Below, piece by piece: positions 49,189 to 59,561 of a stretch of 64,000 bases of DNA. Made by a program: the position numbers and the translations under genes. The DNA is from Cupriavidus necator N-1. Lineage in GTDB: Bacteria > Pseudomonadota > Gammaproteobacteria > Burkholderiales > Burkholderiaceae. Numbering within the stretch: the first letter of the stretch is position 1; every line of letters begins with the position of its first letter. The stretch is from contig NC_015723.1 in the NCBI RefSeq assembly GCF_000219215.1, positions 1,054,001 to 1,118,000 on the forward strand, written 5' to 3'. Below the pieces are notes generated by a model, which ran no database searches, had not been told where the DNA came from, and worked only from the letters and a program-made list of their open reading frames with translations.

Positions 49189-50190
49189 TCAATCCAGCGT
49201 AATCTTCCCCGCCTTAACAATCTCCGCATAGCGCGTAGTATCGCGCTCGATCAGCTTGCGGAACTCCTCAGGCGTACCGCCTACCGGCACAAATCCTAGG
49301 TCGGTCAGCTTCTTCGTGACCTCCGGGCTGCGCGTGGCCGCGGCGATTTCCTTGGCCATGCGGGCCACGATCGGTTGCGGCGTGCCAGCCGGCGCCATCA
49401 GCCCGGTCCACGAACTCATCACGAAGCCGGGGAAACCTGCTTCTTCCATGGTCGGGATGTTGGGCTCGCCGGGCCAGCGCTTGGCGGAGGCCACGGCCAG
49501 CACATTGATCTTGCCCGACTTCACATGCGGCATCGGCACCAGCAGCGGGTCGAAGGCCACGGAGACTTCGCCGGACACTAGCGCGGGCAGGATCGGCGCG
49601 CTGCCGTTGTACGGCACGTGGGTCAGCTTGAGCTTCGATTCCATCGCCAGGCGCTCGCCCGTCAGGTGCGCGGAGCTGCCGACGCCGCTGGAACCGAAGG
49701 TCAGCGTGTCGGGGTGCTTCTTGCCGTAGTCGACCAGTTCGGCGACGGTCTTGACCGGCAGCTTCTTGCTGGAGAACAGGAACAGCGGCAGCTCGGCCAT
49801 TTCCGCCACCGGCACCAGGTCCGTGGGCTTGTAGCTGAGCTTGGAATACAGCGACATGTTCGCGCTGTAGGCGGCCAGCACCGACACGAAGGTGTAGCCG
49901 TCCGGCGCCGAGCGCGCGGCCACGCCGACGCCCAAGGTGCTGTTGGCGCCGGGTTTGTTCTCGATGATGATCGGCTGGCCCAGCCGCTGCGAGACTCTTT
50001 CGAACACGACGCGCGAGACGGTGTCGGTGGAGCCGCCAGGCGTGTAAGGCACGATTACCTTGATCGGCTTGGCCGGCCACGCTTCGGCGGCGAGGGCAGT
50101 GGGGGCGGTGTGGGCGGCGGCCAGGCCGGCAATGGCCATGGCGGCGAAACGCGCGCTGCGCGATACGCGATGCTTGATGCTGGACTTCAA
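49189..50190 (-). CDS. Bug-family tripartite tricarboxylate transporter substrate-binding protein
   Basis: A 333-residue periplasmic receptor. The signal peptide ends near ALA/AEAWPAKP, followed by the family signature KPIKVIVPYTPGGSTDTVSR and the ligand loop IENKPGANS. Later parts (GVGSSAHLTGERLAM, HVPYNGSAPILPALVSG) are typical. It is monocistronic, with no transporter subunits nearby, and ends in a strong terminator. The ligand is not deducible. Confidence 0.9.
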   Translation of the reverse strand: MKSSIKHRVSRSARFAAMAIAGLAAAHTAPTALAAEAWPAKPIKVIVPYTPGGSTDTVSRVVFERVSQRLGQPIIIENKPGANSTLGVGVAARSAPDGYTFVSVLAAYSANMSLYSKLSYKPTDLVPVAEMAELPLFLFSSKKLPVKTVAELVDYGKKHPDTLTFGSSGVGSSAHLTGERLAMESKLKLTHVPYNGSAPILPALVSGEVSVAFDPLLVPMPHVKSGKINVLAVASAKRWPGEPNIPTMEEAGFPGFVMSSWTGLMAPAGTPQPIVARMAKEIAAATRSPEVTKKLTDLGFVPVGGTPEEFRKLIERDTTRYAEIVKAGKITLD

Positions 50191-50365
50191 CTACATCTCC
50201 TTCCTTGGCTTCTTCGACTATCCCCTGGCGGGGATGCTGCGGCCGGATATTCCGGCCGGCCAATTATGCGGGACGCAGTATTGAGGTTCCGGGGCAATAC
50301 CGCCCAAATCGCGGACGCCAGCCATCCACTGTGCGATAGCCGCACGGCGCGGCCGACGATCCGGC

Positions 50366-51226
50366 TCAGAATTCGTAGTTGATCGACAGGTCGAAGACCC
50401 CGTTGGTCGACTTGCGCGTGATCGGGCTGTCCGCCGCATCGCCGGCCAACTGCGAGATCGCGATGTCGCTGGTGGCAAACCAGTGCTTGTTGAAATACCA
50501 CACCGCGCTGACGCCGAAGCCGTAGGACTTGATGCCGCCGCGCGCATGGTAGGCGGGCCGCCCGGCGCGGGCCTGCGAGTCGCTGACGCCGTACCAGGCG
50601 TTCATATAGCGCGAGTCGGCCAGCGTCACGGTGGGGCCGGCAAACCAGAAGAATTTTTCGGAGCTACCCGGCAGCGGCATATAGGCGCCGATATCGCCGA
50701 CCCAGCCGTCGCTGCCGCCCAGGCTGCGGCGCGCGTCGATGCGCAGCACCAGCGGGAATTCCTTCGAGACCGCGTATTCCGCGAACAGCTTGCCTTCCGG
50801 CGCCGGGTTGATATTGCCCATGCCGTCCAGGTGCGGCGAATCCTCCTTTGCGCGCCGTCCAAGGTTGTAGGTCAGCGCGATCCCCGCGCGCCAGTTCTTG
50901 CCCCGCAGCAGGTTCACGCCCAGTCCTTCGCCGATCGAAGCAAAGGCCAGGTCGCGGTAGCGGATATCGATGCTGGGCCCGCCGATGACGATGTATTCCG
51001 ACGAGCCGTCGTAGCGCGGCCGCACCATGGCCGCGGCGCCGAGCCGGACTTGCCAGTCGGGGATGGTGTCTTCAAACAGCTTCTGGAGCGGAATGCCGGC
51101 GGAGAACTGCCATTCCGCCAGCGGTGCCGGGGTCTGGGCGCTGGCCAGGCCCGGGGCCAGGACGGCGCCGGCGGCCAGCAGCAGGGCAATGCACGAGGAC
51201 GGACGCTTGGGGTAGAGCTCGGTCAC
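50366..51226 (-). CDS. MipA/OmpV-family outer-membrane protein
   Basis: A 286-residue outer-membrane beta-barrel. The signal peptide ends ASA/QTPA. The barrel contains ALTYNLGRRAKED, WVGDIGAYMPLPG and the closing INYEF strand with terminal Phe. The family (MipA, OmpV, SyrB-like) includes scaffold and antigen proteins. The GTG start at 51226 is chosen because GGAGG lies 5 nt upstream and gives the signal peptide. A longer frame begins at 51319. The next gene upstream (51338) is the molybdenum hydroxylase. Confidence 0.83.
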   Translation of the reverse strand: MTELYPKRPSSCIALLLAAGAVLAPGLASAQTPAPLAEWQFSAGIPLQKLFEDTIPDWQVRLGAAAMVRPRYDGSSEYIVIGGPSIDIRYRDLAFASIGEGLGVNLLRGKNWRAGIALTYNLGRRAKEDSPHLDGMGNINPAPEGKLFAEYAVSKEFPLVLRIDARRSLGGSDGWVGDIGAYMPLPGSSEKFFWFAGPTVTLADSRYMNAWYGVSDSQARAGRPAYHARGGIKSYGFGVSAVWYFNKHWFATSDIAISQLAGDAADSPITRKSTNGVFDLSINYEF

Positions 51227-51337
51227 GGCAGCCTCCAAGCCCGCCAGGCGGGCAGTCAGGTTGCGGGCGCGGGGCCCGTGGGCCACATCTTTCCATTGGA
51301 TGGCGGCCAGCGCAACCACCCGGGGCCTGGGCGGGTC

Positions 51338-53551
51338 TCAGTCCAGCAGCTTGTCCAGCGTAATCGGCAGGTCCCGTACGCGCCGGCCGGTGGCATGGTA
51401 CACGGCATTGGCGATGGCCGCGGCCACGCCGACGATGCCGATCTCGCCGATGCCCTTGGTGCCCAGCGCGTTGATATGTGGATCGTCCTCGTCCACCACT
51501 GTCACGTCGATGGTGCCGACGTCGGCATTGACCGGCACGTGGTACTCGGCCAGGTTGGCATTGGCCACGCGCCCGGTGACGGGATCCAGCTCGGTCTTCT
51601 CATGCAGCGCCATGCCGATGCCCCAGATAATGCCGCCCTTGAGCTGGCTGTGCGCGGTCTTGCGGTTCAGCAGCCGGCCCACGCCGTAGCTGGCGACGAT
51701 GCGGCGGACGCGGATCTCGCCCAGGTCTGGATCGACATGGACCTCTGCAAAGACCGCGCCAAAGGCGTGCATTGCGTATTGCTTCCGCTCCTTGCCGGGC
51801 TTGGCGCTGGCCCGCGCTTCGATCGCGTGGCCACCTGCGCGGGTGATCGGCGCGGACACGGGTTCGCGCTGCGTCGGATCGGAGCGGCGTTGCAGCCAGC
51901 CGTCGGCAATCTCCACGTCTTTCGCCGGCACGCCCGACAGCGGCGAGGCCGGGTCCGCCACGGCTTGCCGGATCAGTTGCCCGCGCGCGGCCGCGGCGGC
52001 TTGCTGCACGGCAGGCGCGACGCTGGCGACCGACTGCGAGCCCCCCGACACCGGGGCCTCGGGGAAGGCCGTGTCGCCCAGTTCAAAGCGCACGCGCTCG
52101 GGCGGCAGCCCCAGTGCGTCGGCTGCGACCTGCGTCATGACCGTATAGGTGCCCGTGCCGAGGTCTTGCGAGCCGGAGCGTACCAGTGCGGTGCCGTCCG
52201 GCAGCAGGCGCACCATCGCGCTGGCGCCCGAACGATAGGTGGGATAGGTCGCGGTGGCCATGCCCAGGCCCACCAGCTTGCCGTTGGCGTGCATCGAACG
52301 CGGTTCGGGGTTGCGGCGCGCCCAGTCGAAGCGCTCGGCGGCCTCCCGATAACATTCACGCAGCGATTTGCTGGAAAACGGCAACTGCTTCTCAGGGTCG
52401 GTATCGGCGTGGTTGCGCAGGCGCAGCGCGACCGGGTCGATGCCGAGCTGTTCCGCCAGCTCGTCCAGCGCGCATTCCAGCGCAAAGCTGCCAGTGGCTT
52501 CGCCCGGCGCCCGCATGAAAGTGGGGGTGCCGATGTTCAGCTTGACCAGCCGCTGGCTGGTCTGCAGGTTGGGGCAGGCATAGAGCCGGCGCGTGATCAG
52601 CGCCGCGGATTCAAGCCAGTCTTCGATCATCGAGGTGCAGGCGGTCACATCGTGGCGGATTGCGCTCAGCGCGCCGTCCTGTGCCGCGGCAGCGACCAGA
52701 TGCTGCTCAGTCAGGGGCCGCGCGCCTACGGTGCCGAACATCTGCGTCCGGTCCACCACCAGCTTCACCGGGCAGCCCGCCTGCCGCGCCGCCATCGCGG
52801 CCAGCATCACGTGGGACCATACCGAGCCCTTGCAGCCGAAACCGCCGCCTACGTATGGGCAGATCACGCGAACCTTCTCCATGGGAATGCCGAACGTGGC
52901 CGATGCGACCTTGCGGACGCCGGTGACGTATTGCGTCGCGTCGTACAGCGTCAACTCGCCGCCGTCCCAGACGGCGATGGTGGCGTGCGGCTCCATCGGG
53001 TTATGGTTTTCCATCGGCGTGGTGTAGACCGTGTCGACCACGGCGGCGGCGCTGCGCAGGCCGGCGTCAGGATCGCCGCGATGGCTGTCGGCCGATCCGT
53101 CCTCGTCCTCGTCGGGTTTGCGTGCCTGTGTGCGGGCCTGCGCAAAGTCCAGCACGGCGTCGGCGCGCCGGTATTGCACCGGCAGGCAGCGGGCGGCGTC
53201 GCGCGCTTGCTCCAGGGTGTCGGCCACGACCACGGCGATGGGCTGGTTGTTGTAGTGGATGGCGGTGTCCTGCAGCAGGTTCATGACGTGCCCGGCCGTG
53301 GCAATGTCCGCGGCGGCCTTTCCGCCCTTGGGCAGGTGCGGTGCATTGAAGGGTGTCATCACCAGCCGCACGCCTGGCATGCGCTCACAGGCGGCGGTGT
53401 CCATCGACGTGATCTTGCCGCAGGGGATGGTGCTGGTCACCATCACCGCATGGGCCAGGCCCTGCAGCGGATGGTCGGCGGTATAGCGGGCGCGGCCGGT
53501 GACCTTTGGGATGCCGTCGACACGGTCGAGGGGGGCCCCGGTTACGCTCAT
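51338..53551 (-). CDS. Xanthine dehydrogenase-family molybdopterin-binding subunit (PaoC-like)
   Basis: A 737-residue Mo-cofactor subunit. Segments include YTADHPLQGLAHAVMV, PYVGGGFGCKG, TFMRAPGEATGSFALECALDELA and the active-site glutamate region LGTKGIGEIGIVG. The protein oxidises aldehydes or N-heterocycles by hydroxylation. With the FAD subunit carrying an extra [4Fe-4S] cluster it best matches PaoABC (periplasmic aldehyde oxidoreductase) rather than xanthine dehydrogenase. It overlaps the FAD gene by 4 bp. Confidence 0.9.
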   Translation of the reverse strand: MSVTGAPLDRVDGIPKVTGRARYTADHPLQGLAHAVMVTSTIPCGKITSMDTAACERMPGVRLVMTPFNAPHLPKGGKAAADIATAGHVMNLLQDTAIHYNNQPIAVVVADTLEQARDAARCLPVQYRRADAVLDFAQARTQARKPDEDEDGSADSHRGDPDAGLRSAAAVVDTVYTTPMENHNPMEPHATIAVWDGGELTLYDATQYVTGVRKVASATFGIPMEKVRVICPYVGGGFGCKGSVWSHVMLAAMAARQAGCPVKLVVDRTQMFGTVGARPLTEQHLVAAAAQDGALSAIRHDVTACTSMIEDWLESAALITRRLYACPNLQTSQRLVKLNIGTPTFMRAPGEATGSFALECALDELAEQLGIDPVALRLRNHADTDPEKQLPFSSKSLRECYREAAERFDWARRNPEPRSMHANGKLVGLGMATATYPTYRSGASAMVRLLPDGTALVRSGSQDLGTGTYTVMTQVAADALGLPPERVRFELGDTAFPEAPVSGGSQSVASVAPAVQQAAAAARGQLIRQAVADPASPLSGVPAKDVEIADGWLQRRSDPTQREPVSAPITRAGGHAIEARASAKPGKERKQYAMHAFGAVFAEVHVDPDLGEIRVRRIVASYGVGRLLNRKTAHSQLKGGIIWGIGMALHEKTELDPVTGRVANANLAEYHVPVNADVGTIDVTVVDEDDPHINALGTKGIGEIGIVGVAAAIANAVYHATGRRVRDLPITLDKLLD

Positions 53552-54546
53552 GCTGAGGCTCCTTGCGGCCGGCTGGCGACCTGCAGCGCGCGCAGCACGG
53601 CACGTTGCGCCAGTCCCACCTTGAAAGCGTTGTGGGCATAGGGATGCGCGCCATCAAGCAGCAGCCGCGCGGCTTCGGCGGCGCTGTGCGCGCTCAGCGG
53701 ACGGCCCGCCAGGGCCCGCTCCGCCGCCGGCACGCGCCACGGCTTGTGCGCCACGCCGCCCAGCGCCAGGCGGGCGCTGCGCACGGTGTTGCTGTCGATT
53801 TCCAGCGCCGCGGCCACCGAGACCAGCGCAAAGGCAAAGCTGGCGCGGTCGCGCACCTTCAGGTAGTGGGCATGGGCGGCATAGGGCGAAGGCGGCAGGT
53901 CGATGGCGACGATCAGCTCGCCCGGCGCCAGCATGGTGTCGCATTGCGGCGTGTCGCCAGGCAGCCGGTGGAAGTCGCCCATGGGGACGCGGCGCTCGCC
54001 GGTGGTGGCGCGTACCACGACCACGGCTTCCAGCGCGGCCAGTGCCACGCACATATCGGACGGATGCACGGCGATGCATTGCTCGCTTGCGCCCAGGATG
54101 GCGTGGATGCGGTTGATGCCATCGCGCGCGCCGCAGCCGGAGCCGGGCTTGCGCTTGTTGCAGGCGGGGAAGCCGGGATCGTAGAAGTAGTGGCAGCGCG
54201 TGCGCTGCAGCAGGTTGCCGCCCACCGTGGCCATATTGCGCAGTTGCCCGCAGGCGCCCGCCAGCAGCGCTTGCGCCAGCAGCGGATAGCGTTCGCGCAC
54301 CAGCGGGTGGTTGGCCGCATCAGTGTTGCTGACCATCGCGCCGATGCGCAGGCCGCGGTCGGGCAGCGCTGCCACCTGGGCCAGCGGCAGCCGGCTGACA
54401 TCTACCAGCAGCCGTGGCGCTTCCACGCCGGCCTTGACCAGGTCGAGCAGGTTGGTGCCACCGGCGACATAGCGCGCCCCCGGCTGGCCGCCCAGGCGCA
54501 TGGCGTCGTCGACAGACTCGGGCCGTTCATAGGAAAAAGGATTCAT
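53548..54546 (-). CDS. FAD-binding subunit of the aldehyde oxidoreductase (PaoB-like)
   Basis: A 332-residue CO dehydrogenase/xanthine dehydrogenase flavoprotein subunit. The FAD motifs are YVAGGTNLLDLVKAG and GQLRNMATVGGNLLQRT. A cysteine cluster TRCHYFYDPGFPACNKRKP with GSGCGA matches the additional [4Fe-4S] site of PaoB. It lies between the iron-sulfur and Mo genes with a 9-nt gap and a 4-bp overlap. Confidence 0.9.
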   Translation of the reverse strand: MNPFSYERPESVDDAMRLGGQPGARYVAGGTNLLDLVKAGVEAPRLLVDVSRLPLAQVAALPDRGLRIGAMVSNTDAANHPLVRERYPLLAQALLAGACGQLRNMATVGGNLLQRTRCHYFYDPGFPACNKRKPGSGCGARDGINRIHAILGASEQCIAVHPSDMCVALAALEAVVVVRATTGERRVPMGDFHRLPGDTPQCDTMLAPGELIVAIDLPPSPYAAHAHYLKVRDRASFAFALVSVAAALEIDSNTVRSARLALGGVAHKPWRVPAAERALAGRPLSAHSAAEAARLLLDGAHPYAHNAFKVGLAQRAVLRALQVASRPQGASA

Positions 54547-54555
54547 GCCCGGTCC

Positions 54556-55128
54556 TCAGCGGCTGCCGTGCCGGCTGCAGACCTCGCGGACCGCGGCAAC
54601 GATATTGGGGTAGGCGCCGCAGCGGCACAGGTTGCCGCTCATGCGCTCGCGGATTTCATCGTCGCTGAGCGGCAGGGCCGCCGGGCGCAGCGACTGGACC
54701 GCGCTCGCCTCACCGGCCTGCGCCTCGGCCAGCATGCCCACCGCAGAGCAGATCTGGCCGGGCGTGCAGAAGCCGCACTGCAGCGCGTCGTGCGCGATGA
54801 AGGCGGCCTGCATCGGATGCAGCGTGTCGCCGCTGGCCAGGCCTTCGATGGTGGTGATCTGGCGGCCTTCCTGCATCACCGCCAGCGTCAGGCAGGCGTT
54901 GATGCGCCGCCCGTCAACCAGCACCGTGCAGGCGCCGCACTGGCCGCGGTCGCAGCCCTTCTTGGCGCCGGTCAGGTGGATCACTTCGCGCAGCGCGTCA
55001 AGCAGCGTGCAGCGGGGCTCCAGCTGCAGCGTGCAGGGCTTGCCGTTGATATGCAGCGTGACCGGGCGGGCAGCGGCGCCGGGGGGCAGGGCGGTGCTGC
55101 ACTGGGCGGGGGCCTTGTCTTCGGACAT
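54556..55128 (-). CDS. 2Fe-2S subunit of the aldehyde oxidoreductase (PaoA-like)
   Basis: A 190-residue protein with two [2Fe-2S] sites: [21 protein letters not shown] and [12 protein letters not shown] with CRCGAYPN. Start 55128 gives a short leader with no Tat signal, unlike E. coli PaoA, so the enzyme may act in the cytoplasm. A longer frame (to 55194) also lacks a twin-arginine signal. It is first in the three-gene operon. No PaoD-type chaperone gene is in the window. Confidence 0.9.
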   Translation of the reverse strand: MSEDKAPAQCSTALPPGAAARPVTLHINGKPCTLQLEPRCTLLDALREVIHLTGAKKGCDRGQCGACTVLVDGRRINACLTLAVMQEGRQITTIEGLASGDTLHPMQAAFIAHDALQCGFCTPGQICSAVGMLAEAQAGEASAVQSLRPAALPLSDDEIRERMSGNLCRCGAYPNIVAAVREVCSRHGSR

Positions 55129-55312
55129 TTGCGGGCCTTCTGTGGGGACTCCGGCACGGTGGGGGACGGTGCCTGGGATGCAGGAAGGCTGCAAGTTCAG
55201 TGCCGGGGATGGCCGTGGCGATGGGCCTGAGGAAAGCCAGGGGAAGCCGTGGCTGGAAAGTCAAAAACTCCACGGCGTTTGTAGAAATTACGCTGGCGCG
55301 TCCCATGCGCCG

Positions 55313-55339
55313 CAAAAAAAACGGCGCCCGAAGGCGCCG
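55313..55339 (-). terminator. Rho-independent terminator of the aminotransferase gene
   Basis: Stem CGGCGCC / GGCGCCG (55322-55328 with 55333-55339) and a run of eight A residues to the left, a T-tract on the minus strand. It sits 27 nt past the aminotransferase stop codon. Confidence 0.8.
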
Positions 55340-55365
55340 CCTGGTAATGCCGTCTGCCGTCAGGT

Positions 55366-56562
55366 TTAGCCCTGCAGCACACTCCCGATGGCCTTGGCCA
55401 CGATGCCGACATTGCGCTCGTTCAGCCCGGCCACGCACATGCGGCCCGAGCGCAGCAGGTACACGCCGTGCTGCTCGCGCAGGCGCTCGGCCTGGTCGGC
55501 GGTGAGGCCGGTGTAGGTGAACATGCCGCGCTGGGTCAGGTAGCGCGACAGGGCCTCGCCGCTGACATGGTCGCGCAGGTTGTGGTGGATCGCCTCGCGC
55601 ATGCGCGCGATGCGGTTGCACATCTGGGCCAGTTCTTCTTCCCACAGCTGGCGCAGCTCGGGCGTGGTCAGCACCTTGGCCACCACGCGCGCGCCGTGCG
55701 TGGGCGGGTTGCTGTAGTTGGCGCGCACCGCGCCGGTCAGCTGGCCCAGCACGTTGGCGGCTTCGCCGGCGGTGTTGCAGAACACGCTCAGGCCGCCGCA
55801 GCGCTCGCCGTACAGCGAGAAGTTCTTCGAGAACGAGTTGGCCACCAGACAGGGCACATCCTGCGCCACCAGCTCGCGGATGGCGAAGGCGTCGTCTTCC
55901 AGGCCTGCGCCAAAGCCCTGGTAGGCCATGTCGACAAACGGCAGCAGCTGGTTGGCCTTGAGCAGCGCGATCAGCTGGCGCCACTGGTCCTGGTTCAGGT
56001 CCACGCCGGTCGGGTTGTGGCAGCAGGCGTGCAGCAGCACGATGCTGCCCGCGGGGATGGCGCGCAGCGCGTCCATCATCGCGTCGAACTTCAGGCCGCC
56101 GGTGGCGTCGTCATAGTACGGGTAGGTATTGACGGTGAAGCCGGCGCGCTCGAACACCACGCGGTGGTTTTCCCAGCTGGGATCGCTGATCCACACCTGC
56201 GCCTGCGGGTAGTAGCGCTTGAGGAAATCAGCGCCCACGCGCAGCGCGCCCGAGCCGCCCAGCGTCTGCAGCGTGGCGATGCGGCCGGCGGCGCGCGCCG
56301 GCGAGTCTTCGCCGAACACCAGCGCCTGCACCGCGTTGCGGTAGGCCACCAGGCCCGACATCGGCAGGTAGGGGCGCGGGCCCATGTCGGCCAGCAGCGC
56401 GGCTTCGGCCTTGGCCACGGCCTGCATCACCGGCAGGCGGCCCTCGTCGTCAAAGTAGATGCCGATGCTCAGGTTGACCTTGTCGGTACGCGGGTCGCGC
56501 TGGAAGTCCTCGTTGAGCGAGAGGATCGGATCGCCGGGAAATGCCTCGATGTGTGCAAACAT
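55366..56562 (-). CDS. Aromatic amino acid aminotransferase (aspartate/tyrosine type I)
   Basis: A 398-residue PLP enzyme of the AspC/TyrB subfamily. The PLP-binding lysine lies in [19 protein letters not shown]. The binding core also has [12 protein letters not shown] and [16 protein letters not shown]. Length is normal (about 397). Neighbouring aromatic amino acid permease and 4-hydroxyphenylpyruvate dioxygenase genes favour tyrosine/phenylalanine transamination over aspartate. This is context-based inference. Confidence 0.9.
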   Translation of the reverse strand: MFAHIEAFPGDPILSLNEDFQRDPRTDKVNLSIGIYFDDEGRLPVMQAVAKAEAALLADMGPRPYLPMSGLVAYRNAVQALVFGEDSPARAAGRIATLQTLGGSGALRVGADFLKRYYPQAQVWISDPSWENHRVVFERAGFTVNTYPYYDDATGGLKFDAMMDALRAIPAGSIVLLHACCHNPTGVDLNQDQWRQLIALLKANQLLPFVDMAYQGFGAGLEDDAFAIRELVAQDVPCLVANSFSKNFSLYGERCGGLSVFCNTAGEAANVLGQLTGAVRANYSNPPTHGARVVAKVLTTPELRQLWEEELAQMCNRIARMREAIHHNLRDHVSGEALSRYLTQRGMFTYTGLTADQAERLREQHGVYLLRSGRMCVAGLNERNVGIVAKAIGSVLQG

Positions 56563-56670
56563 GGGGTGCGATGGAATTGGGTCGGGGGGCAGCTGCCGCG
56601 GCGCAGGGGGCGTCGCGCAGCCTGAATTCTAACCGGCGGCGCCCGCAGCCTGCAGGCGCCGCCTTGCCGC

Positions 56671-58065
56671 TCAGCGCAGTTGCTGGGCGGCCACGCCGCT
56701 TTGCAGCGCGGCGGCCGCGTTTTTCTGGCGCACCAGGTAGCTCACGCCGAGCACCACCAGCCACACCGGGATCAGGTAGACCGAGAGGCGCAGGCCAGGC
56801 GTCAGGTACATCACCACCAGGATGCCGGCCAGGAACACCAGGCACAGGTAGTTGGTGAGCGGATAGCCCCAGCTCTGGAACTTCGTGGCCTGGCCCGCGC
56901 GGCGCTTGTCGGCGCGGAACTTCAGGTGGATCAGGCTGATCATCGCCCAGTTGATGATGAGCGCCGACACCACCAGGCCCATCAGCATCTCAAACGCCTT
57001 GCCGGGCATGAAGTAGTTGATCACCACGCAGGCCGCGGTGGCCACGGCCGAGAACGCCAGTGCCGTCAGCGGAATGCCGCGCTGGTTGACCTTGAGCAGC
57101 GCCTTGGGGGCGTTGCCTTGCTGGGCCAGGCCGTACAGCATGCGGCTGTTGCAGTACACGCCGCTGTTGTAGACCGACAGCGCCGCAGTCAGCACCACCA
57201 CGTTCAGCACATTGGCCACCCAGTTGCTGTTCAGCGCGTGGAAGATCAGCACGAACGGGCTGCCGCCGGTGACCACGTTCTCCCACGGGTACAGCGACAG
57301 CAGCACTGCCAGCGCGCCCACGTAGAAGATCAGGATGCGGTAGATCACCTGGTTGGTGGCCTTGGGGATGGTCTTCTCGGGCGAATCCGCCTCGGCCGCG
57401 GTGATGCCCACCAGCTCCAGCCCGCCGAACGAGAACATGATCACCGCCATGGCCATCACCAGGCCGCCCATGCCGTTGGGGAAGAAGCCGCCGTGCTGCC
57501 ACAGGTTGGCCACGCTCGCTTGCGGGCCGGCATTGCCGGACACCAGCAGGTAGCCGCCGAAGCCGATCATGCCGATGATGGCCGCGACCTTGATGATCGA
57601 GAACCAGAACTCCATCTCGCCGAAGGATTTCACGCTCGACAGGTTGATCGCGTTGATGATCACGAAGAAGGCCAGCGCCGAGACCCAGGTCGGGATCTCG
57701 GGCCACCAGTACTGCACGTAGATGCCAACGGCCGAAAGCTCGGCCATGCTCACCAGGATGTACAGCACCCAGTAGTTCCAGCCCGACAGGAAGCCGGCGA
57801 AATGGCCGCAGTATTTGTCGGCGAAGTAGCTGAACGAGCCGGCGACGGGCTCGTCCACCACCATCTCGCCCAGCTGGCGCATGATGAAGAACGCCACGAT
57901 GCCGGCGATCGCATAGCCCAGCAGGACTGAGGGGCCCGCCATCTTGATGGTCTGGGCGATGCCCAGGAAAAGGCCGGTGCCGATGGCGCCACCCAGCGCG
58001 ATCAGCTGGATATGCCGGTTCTTCAGGCCGCGCTTGAGCGTGCCGTCATTGCTGCTTGCATGCAT
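56671..58065 (-). CDS. Amino acid permease (AroP/PheP/ProY type)
   Basis: A 464-residue APC-superfamily transporter with about 12 membrane segments. It begins LKRGLKNRHIQLIALGGAIGTGLFLGI, the signature of the AAT family. It continues GEMVVDEPVAGSFSYFADKYCG and FGGLELVGITAAEADSPEKTIPKA. AAT proteins import aromatic amino acids, proline, GABA or lysine by proton symport. The genes on both sides act on aromatic amino acids, so AroP-like uptake is most likely. Confidence 0.85.
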   Translation of the reverse strand: MHASSNDGTLKRGLKNRHIQLIALGGAIGTGLFLGIAQTIKMAGPSVLLGYAIAGIVAFFIMRQLGEMVVDEPVAGSFSYFADKYCGHFAGFLSGWNYWVLYILVSMAELSAVGIYVQYWWPEIPTWVSALAFFVIINAINLSSVKSFGEMEFWFSIIKVAAIIGMIGFGGYLLVSGNAGPQASVANLWQHGGFFPNGMGGLVMAMAVIMFSFGGLELVGITAAEADSPEKTIPKATNQVIYRILIFYVGALAVLLSLYPWENVVTGGSPFVLIFHALNSNWVANVLNVVVLTAALSVYNSGVYCNSRMLYGLAQQGNAPKALLKVNQRGIPLTALAFSAVATAACVVINYFMPGKAFEMLMGLVVSALIINWAMISLIHLKFRADKRRAGQATKFQSWGYPLTNYLCLVFLAGILVVMYLTPGLRLSVYLIPVWLVVLGVSYLVRQKNAAAALQSGVAAQQLR

Positions 58066-58252
58066 TCAGTTGTTTCCTCTACCCATTCTCATGGAATGCG
58101 GGCCCGCGTTTCTGGCTTGTATTGAGTCGAACGCTTGGGCCTGGGGGACGTCACCACCCGCGCGGCAGGGTGACTGCCGCGAAGGTGGTGTGCGCGTTTC
58201 CGGACCCGGCTGTGCCCGTCAAGGGCTGCCGGTCAGGGAAGGCCGATGCCGG

Positions 58253-59332
58253 TCAGGCCTCGACCTTGAGCGTGCCGCGTTCGATCTGGTCGCGTTCCAG
58301 CGACTCGAACAGGGCCTTGAAGTTGCCTTCGCCGAAGCCTTCGTCGCCGCGGCGCTGGATGAACTCGAAGAACACCGGGCCGAGCGCGGTCTTGGAGAAG
58401 ATCTGCAGCAGCAGGCGAGGCTTGCCGCCTTCGGTGGTGCCGTCCAGCAGGATGCCGCGCGACTTCAGTTGCTCCACAGGCTGGCCGTGGCCGGGCAGGC
58501 GCTTGTCCAGTGCTTCGTAGTAGTAGTCGTTCGGCGCGGTCATCAGCGGCACGCCTGCCAGTTGCAGGCGGTCGATGACCTCGATCAGGTTGTCGGTCAG
58601 GAAGGCGATATGCTGGATACCCTCGCCGTTGAAGGCCATCAGGAACTCTTCGATCTGCCCGGCGCCCTTGGACGATTCCTCGTTCAGCGGGATGCGGATT
58701 TTACCATCCGGCGCGGTCATGGCCTTGGAGGTCAGGCCGGTGTATTCGCCCTGGATGTCGAAGTAGCGGATTTCGCGGAAGTTGAACAGCTTTTCGTAGA
58801 AATTGGCCCAATAAGCCATGCGGCCACGGTAGACGTTGTGGGTCAGGTGGTCGATCAGCTTGAGACCGTGGCCGACCGGGTGGCGGTCGACGCCTTCGAT
58901 GAACTCGAAGTCGATGTCATAGATCGACTTGCCTTCCTCGAAGCGGTCGATCAGGTACAGCGGCGCGCCGCCGATGCCCTTAATCGCGGGCAGGCGCAGT
59001 TCCATCGGGCCGGTCGGGATCTCCACCGGCTGTGCACCCAGTTCCAGCGCGCGGGCGTAAGCCTTGTGCGAATCCTTGACGCGGAAAGCCATGCCGCAGG
59101 CGCTCGGGCCGTGTTCGGCGGCAAAGTAGGCGGCGTGGCTGTGCGGCTCGCGGTTGACGATGAAGTTCACTTCGCCCTGGCGGTACAGCACCACGTCCTT
59201 GGAGCGGTGCTTTGCCACCAGCGTAAAGCCCATCTGCTCGAACAGCGGCTCAAGCACGTTGGGGGTGGGCGAGGCGAATTCCACGAATTCGAAGCCCATC
59301 AGCTGCATCGGGTTGTCAAACAGGTCGGCCAT
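58253..59332 (-). CDS. hppD: 4-Hydroxyphenylpyruvate dioxygenase
   Basis: A 359-residue Fe(II) dioxygenase turning 4-hydroxyphenylpyruvate into homogentisate. The C-terminal vicinal-oxygen-chelate domain has the iron ligands in [20 protein letters not shown] and [18 protein letters not shown] (His, His, Glu). Length fits bacterial HPPD (about 357). It is divergent from an Lrp-type regulator. Homogentisate dioxygenase and later enzymes are not in the window. Confidence 0.94.
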   Translation of the reverse strand: MADLFDNPMQLMGFEFVEFASPTPNVLEPLFEQMGFTLVAKHRSKDVVLYRQGEVNFIVNREPHSHAAYFAAEHGPSACGMAFRVKDSHKAYARALELGAQPVEIPTGPMELRLPAIKGIGGAPLYLIDRFEEGKSIYDIDFEFIEGVDRHPVGHGLKLIDHLTHNVYRGRMAYWANFYEKLFNFREIRYFDIQGEYTGLTSKAMTAPDGKIRIPLNEESSKGAGQIEEFLMAFNGEGIQHIAFLTDNLIEVIDRLQLAGVPLMTAPNDYYYEALDKRLPGHGQPVEQLKSRGILLDGTTEGGKPRLLLQIFSKTALGPVFFEFIQRRGDEGFGEGNFKALFESLERDQIERGTLKVEA

Positions 59333-59514
59333 GGCTTTCTCACTAAAGGGGCGGGAAATAATATTGTGGCGGCGGCACTTGGCGGTGGGGTCGCGCCGGA
59401 GTCAGTCGGCTCGGCGGAACCTCTTACAGGACAGGCCTGTAGTGCGCTTGCTTGGGATGCAGTGTATATTCCGGACGGCAAAATTGGATTTCGTAAAACA
59501 GGCAGGGAAACCCT

Positions 59515-59528
59515 AGATTATGAAATCT
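59515..59528. promoter_or_regulatory. Small palindrome between hppD and lrp
   Basis: AGATT-ATGA-AATCT (59515-59528) in an AT-rich stretch of the 229-bp divergent gap. Lrp proteins bind short AT-rich palindromes, so it may be the regulator's site for both genes. The evidence is weak. Confidence 0.35.
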
Positions 59529-59561
59529 GATTGCGTGAATCACTGATATGAGGAAATCAAA

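Noticed and set aside
50483..53641. A 1052-codon open frame on the plus strand
   Set aside because: It runs antisense to the molybdenum subunit gene and is rich in His/Gln/Arg/Ala, as expected for a shadow frame in GC-rich DNA. No motifs were seen.
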